NCBI GenBank assembly: GCA_013298765.1
Contig: JAAFJA010000001.1
Span: forward strand, 248,001 to 312,000
Direction of reading: 5' to 3'
Source: Betaproteobacteria bacterium
GTDB lineage: Bacteria > Pseudomonadota > Gammaproteobacteria > Burkholderiales > Casimicrobiaceae
DNA length: 64,000 bases
Part shown: in pieces, positions 7,878 to 15,966 of the stretch
Position numbering within the stretch: the stretch's first letter is position 1
Layout of the letters: every line of letters starts with the position of its first letter
Program-made: the position numbers and the translations under genes
Notes under the pieces: model-generated
Seen by the model: the letters and a program-made list of their open reading frames with translations, nothing else
Told to the model about the DNA's origin: nothing
Databases searched by the model: none

Positions 7878-9296
7878 ATGAAATACCTCTCTACCCGCGG
7901 CCATCCGGCAAAACAAACATTCAGTCAAGTTCTCCTCTCCGGCCTCGCCGAAGACGGCGGTTTGATGCTGCCGGAAACTTTGCCGAAAATCACCGAGGCT
8001 GAACTCACCTCATGGCGCACGCTTCCGTACCATGCACTCGCGTTCAACGTCATTTCGAAATTCGTCGATAACGACGATTTGCCGCATACCGATCTCGCGG
8101 CGATGACGAAATCTGCGTATACGAAAGAGGTGTTCGGCACGGATGAAATCACGCCGCTTACGTCGCTCGAAAAACTGCAGCCAGGCTTGCTGTTGCAGCA
8201 TCTTTCCAACGGCCCGACGCTCGCATTCAAGGACATGGCGATGCAATTGCTTGGGCGCTTGTTTGAATACGAGCTCGCCCGTCAAAACAAAACTTTGAAC
8301 ATTCTTGGCGCAACGAGCGGCGACACCGGCAGCGCAGCGGAATACGCCATGCGCGGCCGTAAGGGCATTTCGGTTTACATGCTCTCGCCAGCGGGTCGCA
8401 TGAGCGCATTTCAACGCGCCCAGATGTATTCGCTGCAAGACGCCAACATTCACAACATCGCTGTTGAAGGCGTGTTTGACGATTGCCAAGACATCGTGAA
8501 AGCGGTGTCGAATGATCTCAACTTCAAACGCAAGCACAACATCGGCACGGTCAATTCGATCAACTGGGGACGCATCGTTGCGCAAGTCGTTTACTACGTG
8601 CGCGGCTATCTCGCATCGACCACTTCGAATTCACAGAAGGTTTCGTTCGCCGTCCCATCCGGCAATTTCGGCAACATCCTCGCCGGGCACATCGCGCGCG
8701 AAATGGGTGTGCCGATTGATACGTTGATTCTCGCGACGAATGAAAACAACGTGCTCGCGGAATTTTTCACGACCGGTGTCTATCGCCCGCGAAAAAGCGC
8801 CGAAACGTATGAAACTTCGTCGCCGTCGATGGATATTTCGAAAGCCTCTAACTTCGAGCGCTTCGCATACCACTTGCTCGGTAACGATGGTGAGCGTGTT
8901 GCCGCGCTTTGGAAAGAAGTGGATCGCGGCGGCTCGTTCGATTTATCGAACACACCGGAATTCAAATCATTGCGTGAACGCTTCGGGTTCGTCGCCGGTA
9001 CGAGCACTCACGCGAACCGCCTCAACACCATTCGCACGACGTACGAAAAGACTGGCACTCTGATTGACACCCACACTGCAGACGCGGTTCTAATTGGGCA
9101 GCAGCTTGCAAAAACAGGTATCCCGACTATTGCGCTTGAAACGGCTTTGCCCATCAAATTTGCGGCTACCGTTAAAGAGGCTGTTGGTTTCGAACCGCCG
9201 ATGACTGACGCACAGAAGGCAATGATGGCCTTGCCGCAACAGGTCACGACAATCGGATTGGATGTTGCGCGCGTGAAGCAAATGATTGCCGGGTAG
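7878..9296 (+). CDS. thrC: Threonine synthase
   Basis: This PLP enzyme converts O-phosphohomoserine to threonine, completing the pathway begun by the adjacent hom. The 472 residues match the long (class II) bacterial form. It opens with MKYLSTRGHP, and the PLP lysine is in PTLAFKDMAMQLLG near residue 118. ATSGDTGSAAEYA supplies the phosphate-binding loop. A GGA-containing stretch (GACGGAAACAGC) precedes the ATG at the edge of a palindromic repeat. No homoserine kinase gene is seen in the window, so thrB must lie elsewhere. Confidence 0.97.
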   Translation: MKYLSTRGHPAKQTFSQVLLSGLAEDGGLMLPETLPKITEAELTSWRTLPYHALAFNVISKFVDNDDLPHTDLAAMTKSAYTKEVFGTDEITPLTSLEKLQPGLLLQHLSNGPTLAFKDMAMQLLGRLFEYELARQNKTLNILGATSGDTGSAAEYAMRGRKGISVYMLSPAGRMSAFQRAQMYSLQDANIHNIAVEGVFDDCQDIVKAVSNDLNFKRKHNIGTVNSINWGRIVAQVVYYVRGYLASTTSNSQKVSFAVPSGNFGNILAGHIAREMGVPIDTLILATNENNVLAEFFTTGVYRPRKSAETYETSSPSMDISKASNFERFAYHLLGNDGERVAALWKEVDRGGSFDLSNTPEFKSLRERFGFVAGTSTHANRLNTIRTTYEKTGTLIDTHTADAVLIGQQLAKTGIPTIALETALPIKFAATVKEAVGFEPPMTDAQKAMMALPQQVTTIGLDVARVKQMIAG

Positions 9297-9454
9297 TGTG
9301 ATCGCGCGTTAGCCCCCCCCCTGCAAGCGCCGGGCGAAATTGTGCTCTCCACAGGCAACGCAAAGCGCTCGTGCTCCCAGAGCAAATTTGCAAGCAGCTT
9401 GTCGCTCTCGTCCTTTGAAACGGAGGAAGCGAGAGCGACTCCTACAATGCGGTG

Positions 9455-10510
9455 ATGCCCAATTCACTCGTCGTATCGCAACTCACCCATCGCTATCCGC
9501 CACGCGGGCGCGAACCCTCGCGTGACACGCTCCATGGTGTGTCGTTTACGGTTGAAGCGGGACGCGTAGGCTGCTTGCTGGGTCCATCGGGCTGCGGAAA
9601 AACGACCTTGCTCCGATGCGTTGCTGGCCTCGAACGGATTGGCGGTGGCTCGATTCGAATCGGTGAACGCGTCGTGGCCGACGGTCGCACGTACATCGAT
9701 CCGGAATACCGCGGCGTTGGCGTCGTGTTCCAGGATTACGCCCTCTTTCCACACCTTAACGTGCGAGATAACGTTGGATTCGGTTTGGCGAAGCTCGCAC
9801 GCGCTGAGCGCGACAAACGGGTGGATGAAGCGCTGAGTCTCGTGCACCTGCGCGACGCCGGCCACACCTATCCGCATGAGCTCTCGGGCGGCCAACAGCA
9901 GCGCGTTGCGCTGGCGCGCGCGCTCGTCGTGAAACCGCAGCTCGTGTTGTTTGACGAGCCCTTCTCGAACCTCGATATCGAGACTCGGCAACGGTTATCT
10001 GCCGAGGTACGCGCAACGCTCCTCGAAGCCAATGCAACTGCACTTTTGGTGACGCACGACCAATACGAAGCGTTCGCGCTCGCGGACGAAATCGGCGTGC
10101 TTCGCGATGGTGCGCTGGTGCAGTGGGACACCGCCTACAACCTGTATCACAAGCCAGCATCTCGCTTTATCGCGGATTTCGTAGGCGAAGGCGTGTTTCT
10201 GCCGGTCACCGTGATTGATGCGAACCACGTCGAAAGCGAAATCGGCGAGTTGAAGCTTTCAACACCCACCACTCGTAACGGCGGCGAGCGGATTGACTTA
10301 CTTTTGCGCCCGGACGACGTCGTGCATGACGACGCGAGCCCCACCACGGCAAAGGTGTTGGCGCGCGCGTTTCGCGGCGCAGAATTCCTCTACACGCTCG
10401 AACTGCCGAGCGGGCGCAGCGTGTTGGCGCTTGTCCCTAGCCACCACAACCATCGTATTGGGGAAGCGATTGGCATTCGTGTCGAGCTTGACCACGTGGT
10501 GGCCTTTTAG
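9455..10510 (+). CDS. ABC transporter ATP-binding protein, FbpC/PotA-like
   Basis: A complete ABC ATPase occupies residues 1-235: Walker A GPSGCGKTT, Q-loop VFQDYALFPHLNV, signature LSGGQQQRVALARAL, Walker B LVLFDEP and switch HDQYEA. A TOBE-type regulatory region fills the C-terminus to residue 351. The closest groups are the ferric-iron (FbpC) and spermidine/putrescine (PotA) importers. No permease or binding-protein gene is adjacent, so it is an orphan here and its substrate is unknown. ATG 9455 is preceded by an in-frame GTG at 9452 that could also serve. Confidence 0.85.
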   Translation: MPNSLVVSQLTHRYPPRGREPSRDTLHGVSFTVEAGRVGCLLGPSGCGKTTLLRCVAGLERIGGGSIRIGERVVADGRTYIDPEYRGVGVVFQDYALFPHLNVRDNVGFGLAKLARAERDKRVDEALSLVHLRDAGHTYPHELSGGQQQRVALARALVVKPQLVLFDEPFSNLDIETRQRLSAEVRATLLEANATALLVTHDQYEAFALADEIGVLRDGALVQWDTAYNLYHKPASRFIADFVGEGVFLPVTVIDANHVESEIGELKLSTPTTRNGGERIDLLLRPDDVVHDDASPTTAKVLARAFRGAEFLYTLELPSGRSVLALVPSHHNHRIGEAIGIRVELDHVVAF

Positions 10511-10635
10511 CCTCCTGGCGGTCCCGGCATGGCGCTTTATCTCGTAAACCCTTGATTTTTGTCAGCGTCCGGTCAGCGGTGCCGGAGACAATGAACCCGT
10601 CTGTGTCGTTTGCAGCACAGTAAAAGGGGAGCGTT

Positions 10636-10938
10636 ATGAAACTACGATTAGCTGCGTTGGTAATTGCGTCTGGATTGATTCTGAGCGCGTGTGGTGGCGG
10701 GAGCTATAGCCGAGGAATCTTCGAAGGGCGTGTTGCCGGTCAAACTGAAGATACGGTGATTGAAGCGGTCGGCAAACCCGATGTCGCTGAGACCGCGAAT
10801 GACAAAGTGCACAAATTTGTCTACAAAGCGCGTACGTTTGATACCAATGCCAACGGTCAGAAAGACAGCGAAGCTGTCATCATTTTTGAGAAGAACACCG
10901 AAGGTAAATTCGTCGCAACGACGGTCGCTTTCTCGTAG
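10636..10938 (+). CDS. Small lipoprotein, possibly BamE/SmpA-like fold
   Basis: The first 19 residues form a lipoprotein signal ending in the lipobox LSAC, so Cys19 should be lipidated and the mature part should sit in the periplasm. The mature chain of about 80 residues has the pattern G-x-T-E-D-T-V-x-x-A-V-G-K-P-D. That recalls the start of the BamE/SmpA domain, but I cannot confirm homology. AGGGGAG lies about eight bases before the ATG. It is a single gene. Confidence 0.75.
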   Translation: MKLRLAALVIASGLILSACGGGSYSRGIFEGRVAGQTEDTVIEAVGKPDVAETANDKVHKFVYKARTFDTNANGQKDSEAVIIFEKNTEGKFVATTVAFS

Positions 10939-11019
10939 TCTCGACGAGCCCACACACTGGGCTCAAGCTTTCTGGCAGCGCTACGCCTGCCTTGAGGTTG
11001 TCACGGCCACGAGACTCCT

Positions 11020-11697
11020 CTACAGCGTCTCAGACTCGCTCACCCAAACGCCGGCAGGCGCTACGTTCGCTTTCACGCGTAGCGCAGCTGCTACGCGATT
11101 CGCGCTCACTGCGCGATAGCGTCGAAGGCGGCCAGCGAGCATCGGGGAGAGTAACTTCGTGGCAATCACTCCGAGCCTTTCCCCAGGACGATGCTCTTTG
11201 CGGTCGCCATCCAAAAAAGAGGGTCGTACGAAGTGGATGCTCGGTAGCGAAATGCCCGTGATCTCCGCCTCCATCTCGCCCTTCACCCGGCTGTAGAACA
11301 CTCTAGAGCGCGCGTCCGCCCCGAGCGCACTAACGACGCCAAGATGAAGCGCGCCGAGCTCGTGCACCGCGCGAGCAAAAGCAACCGCATACTCAAAATC
11401 TACGCGGCGAAATGCAGCTTCAGATTGCGCGAGCTTGATTGTGGTACCTAAGCAGCAAAACGCGTGAACTGGCGACGCGCTCGTTAGCCTTGACGTCAAT
11501 TGACGAGCGAGCACAGACGGGGCATCGACCCATGTCTCAAAGTCGAGCGCGAGCGTTGTTACTCGCGCTAGTTTGAAATCGTACGGTTTACGCACAACGG
11601 CGATAACCGCTTTGTAATGAGCGTCATTGCACAGTTGGTTCACCAATTCGAGACCGGTTAATCCAGTGGCTCCAATGACGATAGCGGTTGCGTTCAT
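11020..11697 (-). CDS. NAD(P)-binding Rossmann-fold protein, HTATIP2/YbjT-like
   Basis: The 225-residue chain begins with an atypical-SDR nucleotide-binding motif, VIGATGLTGLELV. It contains AFCCLGTTIKLA, VSALGADARSRVFYSRVKGEMEAEI and FVRPSFLDGDR, a pattern shared with Tip30/HTATIP2-like oxidoreductases. The Y-S-R-V-K stretch matches the YxxxK region of short-chain dehydrogenases. The substrate is unknown. It is encoded convergently with the upstream lipoprotein gene. Confidence 0.8.
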   Translation of the reverse strand: MNATAIVIGATGLTGLELVNQLCNDAHYKAVIAVVRKPYDFKLARVTTLALDFETWVDAPSVLARQLTSRLTSASPVHAFCCLGTTIKLAQSEAAFRRVDFEYAVAFARAVHELGALHLGVVSALGADARSRVFYSRVKGEMEAEITGISLPSIHFVRPSFLDGDRKEHRPGERLGVIATKLLSPMLAGRLRRYRAVSANRVAAALRVKANVAPAGVWVSESETL

Positions 11698-11945
11698 TCG
11701 CTAGATTGTAGGTATGACCGCGTGAAACACCCTCGTAGCAGCGTCGTACTTTGCTTGCGGTTCGCGACCTAGCAATCCAGTGCGATTGCGAAAGCGGTGT
11801 TCTGCGAAGCATGGCAGCCCGCGACGCTTTGCCTCTCTCGGTGCACCTGCGCTCGGTCCGTTCACCCGACTCGCTGCGCTTTGAACCCAGATGCAAGCTG
11901 TGGCCTACAAAGAAGTCGCGATAGCCTCTCGATCCAGCCGATGAG

Positions 11946-12674
11946 CTAGTACCGCGTCGTAAGCTCTGTCAGCCATTGCGGTGAGAACGACAAAACCCAT
12001 GCCTCAAACGATTTGTCTAGCCCGGTGAGAATCATGATTCCGAGCAGGATCATGATGCCGCCTAAAAGAAGCTTGCCTGCTTTCCCCGCGCTCAACATGC
12101 GTCCGCGAAGCTTCAACATCGTCGCGCGCGATACAGAGCCAAGAATGACAAGTGGCGTTCCCGCGCCCACTCCGAAGACGAGCATGAGAAGCGCGATCTG
12201 CGCCAGATCTGTTCCTTGCGATGCGAGCGTTGTTGCAGCCCCCAAGGTCGGACCTACACACGGCGTCCAAATGATGCCAAGCACGAGGCCAATGACGAAT
12301 TGGCCTTTGAGCCCATCGATGCTTAGTTTCGAGAGAAATGAATCGCCCGCCGTCGAAAGCCCTGATGTCGCTGTTGCGAATCGCTCTTGCAACTGAGTTG
12401 ACAAAAGCACCACACCGAACACCATGAGAATGATCGCAGCGATATAACGGAAGATGTCTTGGTCGATTCCCAGCGATGCCCCGACAGTGCCAATGGCCAT
12501 GCCAACAACGGTGAACGAAATTGTGAGCCCAAGCGCGAGCGCGTAGGGGCCAAAGCGATGAGCGGTGATTGCCGTGGGGATCAGAATCGGCAGCAGCGGT
12601 AACACGCAGGGGGATAGTGTCGAGAGGATGCCAGCTAAATAGCCCAGCGAAAAGGTGCCGAAACCGAAGTCCAT
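11946..12674 (-). CDS. CcdA/DsbD-type transmembrane thiol transporter
   Basis: This 242-residue protein has six predicted membrane helices. The two redox cysteines are in helix contexts SPCVLP (Cys23) and TPCVGP (Cys139), the signature of the CcdA/DsbD transmembrane family that carries reducing equivalents from cytoplasmic thioredoxin to the periplasm. It lies 157 bp downstream of a secreted thioredoxin-like gene on the same strand, a natural partner. Roles could be cytochrome c maturation or periplasmic disulfide repair. Confidence 0.88.
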   Translation of the reverse strand: MDFGFGTFSLGYLAGILSTLSPCVLPLLPILIPTAITAHRFGPYALALGLTISFTVVGMAIGTVGASLGIDQDIFRYIAAIILMVFGVVLLSTQLQERFATATSGLSTAGDSFLSKLSIDGLKGQFVIGLVLGIIWTPCVGPTLGAATTLASQGTDLAQIALLMLVFGVGAGTPLVILGSVSRATMLKLRGRMLSAGKAGKLLLGGIMILLGIMILTGLDKSFEAWVLSFSPQWLTELTTRY

Positions 12675-12831
12675 AGTGAGTCGGTATGAAATGATCAGAG
12701 GTGTACCGCTGAGACAAATTTGCGCAGTGGCGCGAACGCGTTGGGAATAGGCGCCGATGCAGGAAACTAGGCGGAGGGCTACGACGGATCGTCGCGCCCG
12801 CAGCTACGACTGCGACTGCCAATGGCGACAA

Positions 12832-13209
12832 CTACATCGCTTTACCGAGGGTCGCAGCGATCTCTGCCTTCGAAGTCTGCCCGGTCGAGCGCGCGACTTC
12901 TTTGCCGCTCTTGAATACAACGAGCGTGCTTTGTTTCGATACTTTCATCTGCTTTTTAAGATCCGTATCTTTGTCGAAGTTCGCGGTTAACACGACATAG
13001 TTTTTGTAGGCAGGATCGGCGGCCAATGCTTTCAAAATTGGCGCTTGCGCCTTGCAAGTTGGGCACCAATCGGCGTAGAAATCGACAACCACTGATTTGC
13101 CAGCGGCAACCGCTTTGTCGAACTCAACTTGGCTATACGGCGTGGCGAATGCAACGCCCGCAACGAGTGCGAACACAGCAGCGGAGATAAATTTCAGAAG
13201 ACGAATCAT
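12832..13209 (-). CDS. Secreted thioredoxin-like protein
   Basis: I start this at the ATG at 13209, where MIRLLKFISAAVFALVAGVA gives a signal peptide and AAGGA lies nearby upstream. The resulting protein is 125 residues. A longer frame to 13266 lacks such support. The mature part is a thioredoxin fold with the active site WCPTC (Cys49 and Cys52), a VVVDFYADW strand and a KQSTLVVF segment near the cis-proline position. A thioredoxin-fold protein next to a CcdA homologue suggests it receives electrons from that carrier in the periplasm. Confidence 0.88.
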   Translation of the reverse strand: MIRLLKFISAAVFALVAGVAFATPYSQVEFDKAVAAGKSVVVDFYADWCPTCKAQAPILKALAADPAYKNYVVLTANFDKDTDLKKQMKVSKQSTLVVFKSGKEVARSTGQTSKAEIAATLGKAM

Positions 13210-13309
13210 GGGTGTTTCCTTCAATGTCTTAGGAGAGGAGCGATTTCGCGTGATGCGCGTACCCACGATTCGCGCTGTCAGGACGATTGGTTACACCCGA
13301 AAAAGTCGG

Positions 13310-13578
13310 CTATTCACGTAAAAAGATATGAGCGTCTATCCGATGGCGCACTGTGAAATCATTGCCCGCGATCCGTTGAAGAAGTGCTTCGTGCTCGCGA
13401 TCAAATTCTTCGAGCAAGTGGGGCGAAAGCGTAGCGCCCGTGCCTCTGCATGCGCGCATGCGACCGCGCCAGCTCTCGCGAGAGAACGGGATTGCTTCGT
13501 CGTACCAAAACATCGCCTGCAACGGCATGTATTGATCGAGTTCATAACAAACCGGCGGCACGATGCCATGCCAATCTT
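13310..13578 (-). pseudogene. 3' fragment of an insertion-split methyltransferase
   Basis: These bases encode the C-terminal part of the methyltransferase whose 5' part lies at 15959-16486, including the 8-bp target duplication. Recognisable family features are a PLQAMFWYDEAIPFSRESWRGR-like block and the closing HRIDAHIF. Joining the two pieces across one copy of the duplication gives a continuous frame reading GKDWHGIVPP, with a total of about 262 residues. The fragment has no start of its own beyond transposon sequence and is probably not translated. Confidence 0.88.
13571..13578. repeat. Left 8-bp target-site duplication CCAATCTT
   Basis: CCAATCTT directly precedes the left inverted repeat of the IS1595-family element and is repeated exactly at 15959-15966 after the right end. 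An 8-bp duplication is usual for this family. Confidence 0.92.
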
Positions 13579-13590
13579 GGTAATTATCCC

Positions 13591-13619
13591 TTGACAGCAA
13601 GTAAGGATGTATGTACAGT
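13591..13619 (+). promoter_or_regulatory. Transposase promoter in the left end of the element
   Basis: A consensus -35 TTGACA at 13591 and a -10 TACAGT at 13614 are separated by exactly 17 bp. The transposase ATG is 23 bp further on. The -35 directly follows, and nearly touches, the terminal inverted repeat, so transposase bound at the end could repress its own promoter. Confidence 0.7.
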
Positions 13620-13642
13620 AGAACCTATCGAGAGGCGCTACT

Positions 13643-14512
13643 ATGAAATATCCCTTCCAAGACTTCAAGGCTGAATATCCGAACGACGATGCGTGTTTAG
13701 ATCGCATCCTCGCGCTTCGTTACGGCGGCCGCCCCGCTTGCCCTAGTTGCGGCAAAGAATCAAAGCTGCACCGTGTCTCTGGTCGCCGCGCCTATGCTTG
13801 TCAGCACTGCGGGCATCATGTCTATCCGTGCGTTGGTACGCCATTCGAGAAGTCCAGCACGCCTTTAACGCTCTGGTTCCACGCGATGTACTTGATGACG
13901 GCTACGCGCAACGGCGTATCCGCCAAAGAACTAGAGCGCCAGTTAGGCGTGACCTACAAAACCGCTTGGCGTATCGGTCACGAACTGCGCAAGCTCATGG
14001 CGGACGGATTCAGCGCCCCTACCCCTGTAGAGCCGCTTAAAACCCATGTTGAAGTTGATGAAACCTACGTCGGCGGCAAGCGCAAAGGCAAGCGCGGACG
14101 TGGCGCAAAGAACAAAACTATCGTTGTCGGCGTACTAGAGCGCGGCGGCGACATCCGCCCAACCGTGGTTAAGGAAGCAAACTCTGCAACCCTTATCCCG
14201 CTCGTTCGCAAACACGTTGACGCTAACGCTATCGTCAGCACCGACGAATACAGCCCGTACCGCTCACTTCCTCGCTACGGCTACGCACATGGCACGGTTC
14301 GCCACGGTGCGCATGAGTACGTGAACGGCATTCACCACGTCAACAGCGTTGAAGGCTTCTGGTCAATCCTCAAGCGCGGCATTCGCAGCACGCATGTCCA
14401 CGTCTCCCGTAAGTACCTACAAAACTACGCGAACGAGTTTGCGTTCCGTTACAACAACCGTAAGGCTGGCGGAAGGATGTTTGATGTGATGCTTGAAATG
14501 ACAAGAAAGTGA
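13643..14512 (+). CDS. IS1595-family transposase
   Basis: The 289-residue protein has the family layout. An N-terminal zinc ribbon (CPSC then CQHC, residues 33-60) is followed by a helical region with NGVSAKELERQLGVTYKTAWR. The ISXO2-like DDE nuclease domain comes last. The catalytic residues should be the Asp in EVDETYVGGK, the Asp in STDEYSPYR and the polar/acidic residue of HVNSVEGFWSILKRGI. It appears intact. The ClpP-like gene starts eight bases after its stop, so the two are probably translated from one message. Confidence 0.95.
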   Translation: MKYPFQDFKAEYPNDDACLDRILALRYGGRPACPSCGKESKLHRVSGRRAYACQHCGHHVYPCVGTPFEKSSTPLTLWFHAMYLMTATRNGVSAKELERQLGVTYKTAWRIGHELRKLMADGFSAPTPVEPLKTHVEVDETYVGGKRKGKRGRGAKNKTIVVGVLERGGDIRPTVVKEANSATLIPLVRKHVDANAIVSTDEYSPYRSLPRYGYAHGTVRHGAHEYVNGIHHVNSVEGFWSILKRGIRSTHVHVSRKYLQNYANEFAFRYNNRKAGGRMFDVMLEMTRK

Positions 14513-14519
14513 GCCATTG

Positions 14520-15086
14520 ATGAACGAAGCTAACAACTCTCAAACCGAGAAAATTGCTTATCTCGGGTTTACTGGACCAATCGAAGCTGGTGGCGTTACA
14601 CGAATTGCTCAAACGCTAAACGCTGCGGTTGTGAATCACTATACCGCTGTGTATTTATGTCTTAACTCGCCGGGTGGTTATGTTGGCGACGGTATATACC
14701 TATACAACCATATTCGATCTCTGCCGATCAAAGTTGTCATTCACAATATTGGAAGTTGCAGCTCTATCGCAGTGGCTATTTTTGCAGCTGGCGAGGAACG
14801 CTATTGCTCGAAGCACTCAATGTTTATGATTCACCCAACCTCAATAGGCGGGTCTCATGACGGAATGGTTGCTGAGCGACTCAATTCATCCCTTCAAAGC
14901 GCTTTGGCCGATGACGAGCGCACGGAAAGCATTCTTAGGGAGCGGTTTTCCATCCCAAAGCGACTTTTGAGCGACAGGCGACGCAAAGACGTCCATATCA
15001 AGCCCGATGATGCTCTCAAGTTCGGGCTCGTGCATGGCGTGAGGGAGTTTCTTCTCCCACGGGGATGCGAAGTCGTTCAGATTTAG
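14520..15086 (+). CDS. ClpP-fold serine protease, passenger gene of the IS
   Basis: The 188-residue chain matches the ClpP/SDH peptidase fold. LCLNSPGGYVGDG gives the oxyanion loop. The nucleophile should be Ser82 in NIGSCSSIAVAI and the histidine His105 in MFMIHPTS, with an aspartate in RRRKDVHIKPDDALKFGLVH. No Clp ATPase is encoded nearby, so it may act alone or borrow the host ATPase. An in-frame TTG at 14517 precedes the chosen ATG. It is probably translationally coupled to the transposase. A role in transposition or element maintenance is possible but unknown. Confidence 0.82.
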   Translation: MNEANNSQTEKIAYLGFTGPIEAGGVTRIAQTLNAAVVNHYTAVYLCLNSPGGYVGDGIYLYNHIRSLPIKVVIHNIGSCSSIAVAIFAAGEERYCSKHSMFMIHPTSIGGSHDGMVAERLNSSLQSALADDERTESILRERFSIPKRLLSDRRRKDVHIKPDDALKFGLVHGVREFLLPRGCEVVQI

Positions 15087-15111
15087 GCGTTTCTTATCCA
15101 TTTATAAAACC

Positions 15112-15303
15112 TCAAAAACGATCCGCTACTCCAGCAGCCTGCAATATCTTGTTTGCCAAAAAGCGCGACTTGCAACCGTATGGAATCGTCTGCGGCAAAT
15201 AACCTTCCTTAAACCAAATTTCGTGCGAACCTTTGCCGGGGCGCAGTAATGCCCACCCGTGACGGCTGAGAATTTTCTTTAACTGCGCCTCGTATCCGTT
15301 CAT
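15112..15303 (-). CDS. hicA: HicA-type toxin (mRNA interferase)
   Basis: The 63-residue protein has the YcfA/HicA double-stranded-RNA-binding fold pattern. It shows ILSRHGWALLRPGKGSHEIW with the catalytic-type histidine in GSHE, and a NKILQAAG helix at the end. HicA toxins cleave mRNA. Its ATG overlaps the stop of the upstream DUF1902 gene by four bases (ATGA), which ties toxin synthesis to antitoxin translation. Confidence 0.88.
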   Translation of the reverse strand: MNGYEAQLKKILSRHGWALLRPGKGSHEIWFKEGYLPQTIPYGCKSRFLANKILQAAGVADRF

Positions 15304-15575
15304 GCAGTCGCGAGACTGCCGTTTCTATACCGCCAATTAGTGAGCGGTTTCGTCACTGGCGGGCAGACTATCGACAACAACTCCGGAATTGCAGATTCGA
15401 TCTCTTCAGCCAACGCATCAAGTGATTCAGATTCAAGAGCTAACCCAATAATTGGATTTGTGGCGATGTAAACGCCCGCCTCTTCATCTTTGCGCACTTC
15501 GACGGTAACCATGATTGGCGCGCCCAACTGTCCGAACAGCTTCCAAAACGGGAAACCTAATGGATATGTAAACAT
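15300..15575 (-). CDS. hicB: HicB-like antitoxin, DUF1902 family
   Basis: The 91-residue chain contains the partial RNase-H-like fold of HicB relatives: VTVEVRKDEEAGVYIATNP, then LALESESLDALAEEIESAIPELL. The N-terminal FPFWKLFGQLGAPI leader is shared with DUF1902 proteins as I know them. It has no obvious separate DNA-binding domain. It lies immediately upstream of hicA with a 4-bp overlap, the order usual for DUF1902-HicA pairs, and it should neutralise the toxin. Confidence 0.85.
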   Translation of the reverse strand: MFTYPLGFPFWKLFGQLGAPIMVTVEVRKDEEAGVYIATNPIIGLALESESLDALAEEIESAIPELLSIVCPPVTKPLTNWRYRNGSLATA

Positions 15576-15577
15576 GA

Positions 15578-15727
15578 TTACTTCACCTGCACCGCTCGTT
15601 TGAGCAACGCATCAAAATCTTCCTTGTGTGACTCGTTTGTTGGCGTCGTTTCCTTCGCCTTCGAGCCTTCGGGCGTCTTCTCGCCCATCGAACATAGAAC
15701 GTTCGTTTCTTCTAATAGTTCACTCAC
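15578..15727 (-). CDS. 49-residue ORF leading the hicBA operon
   Basis: This small frame starts at a GTG with a strong GGAGGG about eight bases upstream and ends two bases before the hicB ATG. The translation begins VSELLEETNVLCSMGEK and ends DALLKRAVQVK. It is charged, hydrophilic and has no family that I recognise. The strong ribosome site and tight spacing argue that it is translated. It could be a third component or a leader peptide that couples translation into hicB. Confidence 0.65.
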   Translation of the reverse strand: MSELLEETNVLCSMGEKTPEGSKAKETTPTNESHKEDFDALLKRAVQVK

Positions 15728-15772
15728 GGCTGACCCTCCAGATGAATGAACGTCCGCGAGCGGCGGACGGCG

Positions 15773-15814
15773 CTTATACCATACTCACTGTCTCAAAATA
15801 ATTATTTCTGAGAC
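15773..15814 (-). promoter_or_regulatory. Promoter and palindromic operator of the hic operon
   Basis: A 25-nt palindrome at 15790-15814 is built from GTCTCA and TGAGAC around AAATAATTATTT with a one-base bulge. On the minus strand a -10-like TATAAG near 15778 is 17 bp from TTATTT inside this palindrome. A bound regulator would therefore cover the -35. Autoregulation by the antitoxin complex is the simple explanation. A second inverted repeat, CGTCCGC/GCGGACG, lies between this site and the GTG start (15751-15769). Confidence 0.55.
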
Positions 15815-15958
15815 GTTGTGTTGTATTGTTACACGTTCTGTTGGATTCGTTGCGATGTTTTGCCTAGCAATTTCACTCAAATTGTGATCGTTGATTTATC
15901 AACAACAGCCCCAAAGCACTAGATAAAATCACAGACTTGTTTCTAAGGGATAATTACC

Positions 15959-15966
15959 CCAATCTT
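15959..15966. repeat. Right 8-bp target-site duplication CCAATCTT
   Basis: This is the exact copy of 13571-13578 and marks the right boundary of the inserted element. In the split methyltransferase it codes for part of the K-D-W motif on the minus strand. Confidence 0.92.

Larger units (their letters stand above)
13579..15958. mobile_element. IS1595-family element with protease and toxin-antitoxin cargo
   Basis: The element is 2,380 bp. Its ends are perfect 14-bp inverted repeats, GGTAATTATCCCTT at 13579-13592 and the complement at 15945-15958, with weaker pairing further in. The 8-bp direct repeats CCAATCTT flank it exactly. It carries a transposase and a ClpP-like gene on the plus strand. 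On the minus strand it carries a small ORF plus DUF1902 antitoxin and HicA toxin genes. It sits inside a methyltransferase gene. IS1595-family elements are known to carry passenger genes. The intact duplications and restorable frame suggest a recent insertion. Confidence 0.92.

Noticed and set aside
14886-15101. A 71-codon minus-strand frame just after hicA with GAGG eight bases before its ATG
   Set aside because: It is antisense to the C-terminus of the ClpP-like gene, whose catalytic aspartate region is clearly conserved. The frame itself shows no family features.
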